From IMG/VR virus record IMGVR_UViG_3300042527_000123, positions 1-33,410 of that record: a stretch of 33,410 bases of DNA, one strand, 5' to 3'. Shown piece by piece: positions 27,936 to 33,410 of the stretch; position 1 is the stretch's first letter, and each line of letters opens with the position of its first letter. The stretch comes from a virus. The notes beneath the pieces were generated by a model. It was not told where the DNA came from and made no database searches. It was given only the letters and a program-made list of their open reading frames with translations. Position numbers and translations under genes: made by a program.

Positions 27936-28072
27936 GGGTCAAGCCTCACACTCCACTCCCAGCCAGACCGATCGGCCCTGGCGGTGTAGAAGTCCGATAG
28001 TTACAGCCACAATCCTCCCCCCAGGGGCTTGTGTGGGTAGCGATTCACCTATATGAATAGTTGGGAGTTACA
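27936..28072 (+). other. Structured non-coding sequence 3' of the HNH gene
   Basis: Hairpin GTGAGG/CCTCAC (27932-27949) spans the HNH stop. GCCAG/CTGGC (27962-27966/27978-27982) encloses a CCGATCGG palindrome. CACAA/TTGTG with inner CCCC/GGGG forms 28008-28033, and ATTCA/TGAAT lies near 28043-28058. GGAG before 28073 is the scaffold ribosome site. Together with the 5' flank this could be intron-like RNA, but no group I core could be assigned. Confidence 0.4.
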
Positions 28073-28555
28073 ATGTCCGATTTCGACTGGGAAGACGACG
28101 ACACCTTCGGGGACGCTCAGGGTAATTCGAATGTCATGAAGGAACTGCGGAAAGCCTACAAGGAGGCGCAGAAGCAGAAGAAGGAACTTCAGGAGCAACT
28201 TAACTCTATGAAGAACAGCCTTCGTGAACGCTCAGTCAAGGACGTACTAGCATCCAAGGGGCTACCGGAGAAGATCTCCAAGTTTATCCCTGAGGATGTT
28301 ACCTCCGCTGAGGAGGTTGAGGCGTGGGTCAGCGAGTACGGTGACGTGTTCGGTGTCCAGGCCCCAAGTGAGGAGTCACCTGCGGCTCCAAGTCCAGAAC
28401 TGCAGGCAATCAACCGGATCGCTGCAACCCAGCAGTCTGGTGAAACCTACTCTGGTGATCCCGGCCAGTTGGATGCGCTGATTCGTGCAGCATCCTCACC
28501 CGAAGAACTTAACCGGGTGCTGTTCGGGAACTCTATGGGTCCGCAGGCTGTATAG
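28073..28555 (+). CDS. Capsid scaffolding protein
   Basis: 160 residues from ATG 28073, five bases after GGAG. The TTG 28061 extension is not needed. The start is very acidic (MSDFDWEDDDTFGDAQ). It is followed by a lysine/glutamate coiled coil (MKELRKAYKEAQKQKKELQE, QLNSMKNSLRERSV) and a proline-rich, loosely folded C-terminus. This layout and the place just before the capsid gene are typical of scaffolds, which guide prohead assembly and then leave. Confidence 0.8.
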   Translation: MSDFDWEDDDTFGDAQGNSNVMKELRKAYKEAQKQKKELQEQLNSMKNSLRERSVKDVLASKGLPEKISKFIPEDVTSAEEVEAWVSEYGDVFGVQAPSEESPAAPSPELQAINRIAATQQSGETYSGDPGQLDALIRAASSPEELNRVLFGNSMGPQAV

Positions 28556-28607
28556 CCTCAAAACAGGTAACCAATCAATCTATTCACCAAGGAGGTGAAA
28601 CACTACT

Positions 28608-29540
28608 ATGAGCAATGCTTACACTTCTACCACCGCTATGGCTGGTTTGGTTAAGGCAGCATACGACCGCTACGTTGAGTTCGCTCTCCGTTCGCAGCCG
28701 CTGTTCCGTAACCTCGCAGACAAGCGCCCGGTGCAGCAGGCAATGCCCGGTTCGTCCGTGGTGTTCTCGCTCTACCAGGATCTCGCAGCCGCGACCAGCA
28801 CTCTCTCTGAGACTGTTGACCCGAACGCTGTGGCCCTGTCGGACGTTAACACTGTCACCGTGACGCTGAACGAGTACGGCAACACCGTCCTCAACACCCG
28901 CAAGTTGGGTGAGTTCGCGTTCAGTGACGTGGACCCGGCTATCGCCAACATCGTGGCCTACAACCTCGCTGACAGCATCGACAAGTTGGTTGTGTCCACT
29001 CTCATCACCGGCACCAACGTGATCTACGCGGGAACTGGCAACACTGCCACTTCCGGTATCACCGCGACCGACGTGATCGAGGGCGAGTACATCCGTAAGG
29101 CTGTCGCTAAGATGCGTGCAGCGAACGCTATCCCGCGTGAGGGTATGCTGTACGCCGCGTACATGCACCCCGAGGTGGCGCACGATCTCCGTTCGGAGAC
29201 CGGCTCCCTCTCGTTCGAGGATATCCGTAAGTACACGGACCCGAACGTTGGGAACATCCTCAACGCGACGACTGGTGTTTACGGTGGTGCATACGTCGTG
29301 GAGACCCCGCGTGCGTACACCGCTAATGACGGCACCACGTCCGCGAAGGTGTACCGCACGATCATCGCAGGCCAGCAGGCGCTCGCTGAGGCGACCGCTG
29401 TTGAGCCGGGTATCGTGATCGGTCCCGTGGTTGACAAGTTGATGCGTTTCCGCCCGGTGGGTTGGTACTCGCTTCAGGGTTGGGCTATCTACCGTAATGA
29501 TGCCCTTTACCGGATTGAGTCCGGTTCGTCCATCGCCTAG
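28608..29540 (+). CDS. Major capsid protein
   Basis: 310 residues. A perfect Shine-Dalgarno AAGGAGGTG (28589-28597) precedes ATG 28608, as expected for the most abundant virion protein. Features of the HK97-type coat are FRNLADKRPVQQAMPGSSVV (N-arm to E-loop region), NEYGNTVLNTRKLGEFAFSD and SIDKLVVSTLITGTNVIYAG. The P-domain-like MLYAAYMHPEVAHDLRSETG and the C-terminal RFRPVGWYSLQGWAIYRND follow. Codons are strongly biased to C/G endings, consistent with high expression. A long hairpin follows the stop. Confidence 0.88.
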   Translation: MSNAYTSTTAMAGLVKAAYDRYVEFALRSQPLFRNLADKRPVQQAMPGSSVVFSLYQDLAAATSTLSETVDPNAVALSDVNTVTVTLNEYGNTVLNTRKLGEFAFSDVDPAIANIVAYNLADSIDKLVVSTLITGTNVIYAGTGNTATSGITATDVIEGEYIRKAVAKMRAANAIPREGMLYAAYMHPEVAHDLRSETGSLSFEDIRKYTDPNVGNILNATTGVYGGAYVVETPRAYTANDGTTSAKVYRTIIAGQQALAEATAVEPGIVIGPVVDKLMRFRPVGWYSLQGWAIYRNDALYRIESGSSIA

Positions 29541-29549
29541 TTGATGGTT

Positions 29550-29585
29550 GTGGGGGCCACATCATATTGCGGGTGTGGCCTCCAC
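29550..29585 (+). terminator. Hairpin after the capsid gene
   Basis: GTGGGGGCCACA (29550-29561) pairs with TGTGGCCTCCAC (29574-29585) over 12 bp with one G-U pair. It has no U-tract. It may be a partial terminator, or it may protect the 3' end of capsid mRNA. Confidence 0.5.
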
Positions 29586-29621
29586 GCACGACGTTCATGC
29601 TTCTAAAGATAAGGATTTAGC

Positions 29622-30005
29622 GTGGCTGACAATCTGCCCGATACTATTGAGAATCAGTTGCTTGACGCGCTGGTGGGTACATCCTCGTACACTGTCACCA
29701 CGCCCGTGAAACTTGCCCTGATGACTGCTAACGGCTCCGACTCTGCCCCTGGCACTGAGGTGACTGGCGGGTCGTATGCACGCCAGACTATCGCGTTTGA
29801 CGCGGCAGCGTCTGGGTCTATCAGCAACAATGCCGCCATCTCGTTCACGGGTATGCCCGCGTGCACGGTGGTGGGGATTGAGATTTGGGACAACGCCGGT
29901 TCGCCTAAGCGTCTAGCGTATGGCCCGTTGACTGCTTCTCGTTCTGTTTCTGCTGGCGACACTGTCCAGTTTGCTTCCTCTTCGGTGACTCTTAGCCTGT
30001 CGTAA
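29622..30005 (+). CDS. Structural protein, beta-rich (127 aa)
   Basis: GTG start at 29622 with AAGGATTT upstream. MADNLPDTIENQLLDALVGT starts a short helix. Strands follow (YTVTTPVKLALMTANGSDSA, GSYARQTIAFDAAASGSISN, VVGIEIWDNAGSPKRLAYG). This phage family of unknown exact role occurs next to capsid genes and may be a head decoration or tail-spike-base protein. It ends in a TAATG overlap with the next gene. Confidence 0.65.
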   Translation: MADNLPDTIENQLLDALVGTSSYTVTTPVKLALMTANGSDSAPGTEVTGGSYARQTIAFDAAASGSISNNAAISFTGMPACTVVGIEIWDNAGSPKRLAYGPLTASRSVSAGDTVQFASSSVTLSLS

Positions 30006-30673
30006 TGTTTGACATTACCGATCCGGTAGTTTCCCTGCTGGGCTTGCCTCAGCAGTTTGAGGGTGCCGCTGCATTGTCGGCTGATTCTAGCCTGGTTGCG
30101 GCAGCAAACATTACCGTGTTCGTTGAGTCGGCGCTGACTGCAGAGTCGGCGTTGACCGCTAACGGTGTCGGTGTTCTGTTCGCTTCAGCGAGCATGTCTG
30201 CAGAGGTGACGCTCACTGTCACGGTGAAGATCGTGTACGCGGCAGCGAGCATCGTGGTTGCCTCGTCTAATTTGACGGCAACCTCGACCCGTATCCAGTT
30301 CGTTTCGGGTCAGCCGATGTCGGCTGAGTCGAACATGACGGGAACCTTGCTGCTGGTGAAGGACGTGGCGGCTAGGCCGCTAGAGTTCTCATCTGACCTG
30401 ACTGGCACAGTGTACGTCCCATCGAAGTACCTGGTGCTGCCCACGATTGAACTAACCTACACGGATAATATCCTGTTGAAGCGTTACCCAATCGACAACG
30501 GCCAGGCACTGTTGATCACTGGCACGACTGGCGTGTTGGAAACTTTCCCGGCACAAGAGTCTATCGCTGACGCGGACTACTACTTCCGTGGCGGTGCAAC
30601 GAACATTCTGGATGACGAGTCGGAGGCCGCTGTAGTGGCGGCAGGATACGGACAATACATTGTCACACAGTAA
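30005..30673 (+). CDS. Repeat-containing structural protein (222 aa)
   Basis: ATG 30005 overlapping the previous stop. Residues about 19-140 hold six imperfect units of about 20 residues with the core (L/M)SA-x-S-x-LT (ALSADSSLVAAANI, ALTAESALTANGVG, SMSAEVTLTVTV, PMSAESNMTGTL and others), a likely repeated beta structure. The C-terminal 70 residues are a separate domain (TIELTYTDNILLKRYP and later YYFRGGATN). Probably a decoration or fibre-related virion protein. Confidence 0.6.
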   Translation: MFDITDPVVSLLGLPQQFEGAAALSADSSLVAAANITVFVESALTAESALTANGVGVLFASASMSAEVTLTVTVKIVYAAASIVVASSNLTATSTRIQFVSGQPMSAESNMTGTLLLVKDVAARPLEFSSDLTGTVYVPSKYLVLPTIELTYTDNILLKRYPIDNGQALLITGTTGVLETFPAQESIADADYYFRGGATNILDDESEAAVVAAGYGQYIVTQ

Positions 30674-30983
30674 CTGCCGCACAGGGTGCAAAACTAAAGA
30701 CCACGCCTCGTACGCGCAATGCCTACAGGCAGCGAACCCGACGATCAACGCAACCGCAACATCCGGTTTAGCGTCCATGTGGTCGAAGACGAAGAATGAC
30801 CTAGCCGCGTATGAGACTGCTAGGCGTAACGGTATCCAACCGGAAGGCACTACTGTTGAGAAGGTCCGTCAGGCTGAGACTGCTTCCCGTGCTTTGGGTC
30901 GTCCGTATGATGCAAATACTATGCCCCCGGCGTCCATGATCGTGAACAAGAACACGGCCCGTTTTGTGAATGCGAGCAACTGA
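30660..30983 (+). CDS. Small virion-module protein with Cys-rich start (107 aa)
   Basis: It probably starts at TTG 30660, since the upstream region belongs to the previous gene. MSHSNCRTGCKTKDHASYAQ then CLQAANPTI. C6, C10 and C21 with H15 could bind metal; the TKDHASYAQCL pattern recurs in phage structural modules next to adaptor genes. The rest is helical (KTKNDLAAYETARRNGIQPE, VEKVRQAETASRALG). The stop overlaps the next ATG (TGATG). Confidence 0.55.
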   Translation: MSHSNCRTGCKTKDHASYAQCLQAANPTINATATSGLASMWSKTKNDLAAYETARRNGIQPEGTTVEKVRQAETASRALGRPYDANTMPPASMIVNKNTARFVNASN

Positions 30984-31876
30984 TGAGTACGTTTAGTCAA
31001 CTAGCGGACCAGATGCTTATGCAGTTGTACGGTTACACGACACTGCAGGATCAGGCAACATATTTGACCGCAACTTTGTCTTCGGGTGCAACGTCTGCCG
31101 CAGTCAATGATGTGACCGCTATTTCTCGCGGCATTGTTGAGATCGGTGACGAGATCATTTGGGTTGATGACATTGACACAACAACTGGTGGCATGACGAT
31201 CCCTCCGTACGGTCGCGGGTTCCGTGGCACCACAGCGTCAGCACACAATATCGGTGACAGGGTTGTGTCGTCCCCCATGTTCCCCCGCCAGATGGTGAAG
31301 GACGCGATCAACGACGCCATCAAGTCCGTGTACCCGGAGTTGTTCGCCGTGGGTAGCACGACGTTCACGTACCAGCCAGCCATCTCCACGTACTCTCTGC
31401 CAACTGGTGCGTTGGACGTTTTGCAGGTTGCGTGGCAGACCACTGGACCTAGTAAGGAGTGGATGCCTGTCCGTCGCATGAGGGTGGACAAGCATGCCGC
31501 TACCGGCTCGTTCGCTACTGGCGTGTCCGTCAGCATCTACGACATGATCGTGCCAGGTCGCACCATCAAGGTCGTGTACACGAAAGAACCGACAGCCTTG
31601 TCGAATGATAGTGACGAGTTCAGCACGGTGACTGGTTTGCCGTCATCGTGTGAGGATCTGATCAAGTTCGGTGCAGCATACCGTTTGACGCCGTTCTTTG
31701 ACTCTGCCCACTTGTCAGGCCAGTCGGCTGAGGCGGACTACTCCGGTCAGCCACGTAACCAAAACAATGCAGCGTCCTTGTCTAGGTTCTTGCTGCAAAT
31801 GTACCAGGTCCGTCTTGCCGAGGAGCAGGGTGGCTTGCAAAGAATATTCCCCGTCCGCAGTTACTACACCCGCTAG
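30983..31876 (+). CDS. Head-tail adaptor / tail tubular-like protein
   Basis: 297 residues. The first 110 form a beta-rich domain (EIGDEIIWVDDIDTTTGGMT, PPYGRGFRGTTASAHNIGDR) like that of fibre-anchoring or adaptor proteins. FPRQMVKDAINDAIKSVYPE and the later LIKFGAAYRLTPFFDSA resemble the helical part of phage adaptor proteins that sit below the portal. By order and content it is probably the connector on which the tail is built. Confidence 0.6.
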   Translation: MSTFSQLADQMLMQLYGYTTLQDQATYLTATLSSGATSAAVNDVTAISRGIVEIGDEIIWVDDIDTTTGGMTIPPYGRGFRGTTASAHNIGDRVVSSPMFPRQMVKDAINDAIKSVYPELFAVGSTTFTYQPAISTYSLPTGALDVLQVAWQTTGPSKEWMPVRRMRVDKHAATGSFATGVSVSIYDMIVPGRTIKVVYTKEPTALSNDSDEFSTVTGLPSSCEDLIKFGAAYRLTPFFDSAHLSGQSAEADYSGQPRNQNNAASLSRFLLQMYQVRLAEEQGGLQRIFPVRSYYTR

Positions 31877-31889
31877 TTAAGGAATAAAT

Positions 31890-32702
31890 ATGGCACGTAG
31901 ATACTATTCGTCTACAGCAGCCCGAACAACGCTTGCTTCGGGTGTGAACAACTCCACGACAACATTCAGTGTCGTGGCTGTTTCGGGTTGGCCGTCGTCG
32001 TTCCCGTACACGCTGATCGTTGATCAGGACACGGTGAACGAGGAGATCGTTGAGGTCACAAACCGTTCTGGCACTACCTTGACGGTGACTCGCGCGGTGG
32101 ATGGCACTACCGCTAAGGCGCATGATGCTGGTGCCGCCGTGAATCATGGTGTTAGTGCCCGCGATTTCGATGAACCGAACTCGTTCATTAACGGTACTGG
32201 GTTTATTGCACCGTCTATCGCCACAACAAAGGGCGATATTCTCGCTGCTTCCGGTAATGCCGCGTTGAGCCGTGTAGGTGTTGGTGCTAACGATACTGTG
32301 CTGGTTGCTGATTCGGTTCAAAACTTTGGTATCAAGTGGGCTTCGCTTACTGCTTCGCAGATTCCAGCGTTGGAGTCGTCTAAGGTTCCGGTTGGAACGT
32401 TGAACGCGCAGACTGGCACCACGTACACGTTTGTTCTTGGTGACGCCGGTGACTATGTGACGTTTGGTTCCGCGTCCGCAACTACTGCGACGGTTCCTGC
32501 AGCGTCTGCGGTGGCATACGGCACTGGCACGGTGATTAACCTTGTTCAGGTTGGCGCGGGTCAGGTTACTGTTTCTGGTGCCGCTGGCGTGACGGTGAAT
32601 GGTTTCGGTGGTGCCACGAAACTTGCGGGCCAGTGGGCTGCGGCGCAGTTGGTGAATCGTGCGTCTAACACTTGGACGCTGATTGGGAATATCACCACAT
32701 GA
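31890..32702 (+). CDS. Tail fibre or structural protein (270 aa)
   Basis: ATG 31890 after AAGGAATAAAT. The N-terminal 100 residues form a domain (TLASGVNNSTTTFSVVAVSG, VTRAVDGTTAKAHDAGAAVN, HGVSARDFDE) common in fibre and baseplate-attached proteins. Its RAVDGT-x-A-x-AH motif also occurs in a related form in the preceding adaptor (GFRGTTASAH). The C-terminal part (TGTTYTFVLGDAGDYVTFGS, GQWAAAQLVNRASNTWTLIG) is a beta-fold typical of fibre ends. ATGA overlap with the next gene. Confidence 0.65.
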   Translation: MARRYYSSTAARTTLASGVNNSTTTFSVVAVSGWPSSFPYTLIVDQDTVNEEIVEVTNRSGTTLTVTRAVDGTTAKAHDAGAAVNHGVSARDFDEPNSFINGTGFIAPSIATTKGDILAASGNAALSRVGVGANDTVLVADSVQNFGIKWASLTASQIPALESSKVPVGTLNAQTGTTYTFVLGDAGDYVTFGSASATTATVPAASAVAYGTGTVINLVQVGAGQVTVSGAAGVTVNGFGGATKLAGQWAAAQLVNRASNTWTLIGNITT

Positions 32703-33286
32703 GTCTGCTGTTTAGTTTGGGTGCTATTGCCTCTAGTGGGGTGAGTAGTAAACCCGGCATGGTGCTGCTGAAGCCGACTTCGATCGCGCATTCTGGCACG
32801 TCTGCGTCTATCGGTGCTAACGGTCAGGTGACGTTTACGGCGGTCACGTCGCTGTCGCTGAACGGCGTGTTCTCAGCAACGTATGACAACTACGTCGTGA
32901 GTTACCGGCTTACCGCTTCTACGACGCTGAGTTTGCGTTTCCGCCTGCGTGCATCTGGCACAGACAACTCAACAGCGAACTCGTACACGTTGCAGTTTAT
33001 TGACGCGGATAGCACAACGGTTGGTGCCTCACGCGCAACTGGCGATCAGTCCACGATTGCTTTCCCGACGTCCAGCCAACGATCCGGCAACATGCAGATG
33101 ATTTACGGTCCATACCTTACGCAGCCGACCGCATGGAGAACCGTAGGAGCCGAGAGTTACAACAACGCCTACATTCTTGATTACGCTGCAACGCACAATC
33201 AGTCAACCGCCTATGACGGGTTCACGATCTACCCATCTACCGGGAACATCACAGGCGCACTACAAGTCTACGGAGTGAGGTCCTAA
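32699..33286 (+). CDS. Tail/fibre protein, beta-sandwich (195 aa)
   Basis: ATG 32699 overlapping the previous stop. The core TSIAHSGTSASIGANGQVTF, TAVTSLSLNGVFSATYDNYV, VSYRLTASTTLSLRFRLRAS is a jelly-roll-like pattern found in phage receptor-binding or fibre proteins. C-terminus TAYDGFTIYPSTGNITGALQ. The next, truncated gene begins with the same motif, so the two are tandem paralogues. Confidence 0.65.
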   Translation: MSLLFSLGAIASSGVSSKPGMVLLKPTSIAHSGTSASIGANGQVTFTAVTSLSLNGVFSATYDNYVVSYRLTASTTLSLRFRLRASGTDNSTANSYTLQFIDADSTTVGASRATGDQSTIAFPTSSQRSGNMQMIYGPYLTQPTAWRTVGAESYNNAYILDYAATHNQSTAYDGFTIYPSTGNITGALQVYGVRS

Positions 33287-33410
33287 TGGCTGCTGGTGAT
33301 GGCCTCATTGTAATGACACCGACGAGCATCAACGTGACTGGCACGTCGGGTTCGATCAACGCTGATGGTGGTGTGGATTTCACGGCGGTGACTGCGCTGT
33401 CGTTGAATGG
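33286..33410 (+). CDS. Paralogue of the preceding fibre protein (3' end cut off)
   Basis: ATG overlaps the previous stop (TAATG), with GGAGTGAGG upstream. The 41 visible codons include TPTSINVTGTSGSINADGGV, then DFTAVTALSLNG. This aligns without gaps to residues about 25-57 of the preceding gene. Same strand, same role expected. It runs off the window. Confidence 0.6.
   Translation, partial: MAAGDGLIVMTPTSINVTGTSGSINADGGVDFTAVTALSLN

Noticed and set aside
27371-28072. Group I intron around the HNH gene
   Set aside because: No P3/P7 core or guanosine site could be identified, and no interrupted coding sequence flanks it. It is kept only as a possibility.
1-33410. CRISPR array
   Set aside because: No regularly spaced direct repeats were found. 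The 34-bp repeat occurs only twice, 431 bases apart.
1-33410. Integrase, repressor or other lysogeny genes
   Set aside because: No tyrosine or serine recombinase motif and no CI-like repressor were found. The HTH proteins seen belong to the sigma-like, terminase and HNH genes.

Overview
The window looks like a 33.4-kb piece of a tailed double-stranded DNA phage that infects an actinobacterium. Three things point to that host: a WhiB-type [4Fe-4S] regulator (found in Actinobacteria and their phages), many small zinc-ribbon proteins in tightly overlapping leftward genes, and an antisense fragment that reads as the C-terminal repeat of bacterial topoisomerase I. The head module runs terminase, portal, small basic proteins, a 1737-residue virion protein, further virion proteins, scaffold, capsid, adaptor, fibre-like proteins. 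No tape-measure gene is seen, which hints at a short-tailed (podovirus-like) particle. No integrase or repressor is present.

Layout. Bases 1-5150 read rightward: a PD-(D/E)XK nuclease fragment, a primase split into zinc-finger and TOPRIM reading frames, a metallophosphoesterase, a sigma-like HTH protein and three glycosyltransferases. Bases 5147-11690 read leftward as about 25 mostly tiny genes. These end in a fourth glycosyltransferase whose stop shares the bases CTAG with the convergent rightward operon. The block includes WhiB, a lysozyme/Rpf-like protein, zinc ribbons, one-helix membrane proteins, a candidate structured RNA at 8571-8711, and four evenly sized gaps that each carry a hairpin and a shared purine-rich leader.

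Bases 11691-12400 form the divergent control region. It holds a leftward promoter candidate, four phased DnaA-box-like 9-mers, AT-rich tracts with a duplicated TATATATATA-GGGGGTT element, and five consecutive stem-loops. The last stem-loop encloses the terminase start codon. This is the best candidate for a replication origin and/or packaging site.

Bases 12401-33410 read rightward as the virion operon. Two places show insertion scars. (i) A 34-bp direct repeat (33/34 identical) flanks a segment of about 400 bp after the portal gene; this segment carries the antisense topA-like piece and a 48-codon gene. (ii) An endonuclease VII-like HNH gene sits at the 3' end of a small basic gene, with a second version of that gene's C-terminus left downstream. 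A second HNH gene at 27534-27935 is embedded in strongly folded non-coding sequence. Composition shifts inside genes near 19010 and 26750 suggest a mosaic origin for the large internal-protein module.

All functions are inferred from motifs read by eye. No database search was possible.
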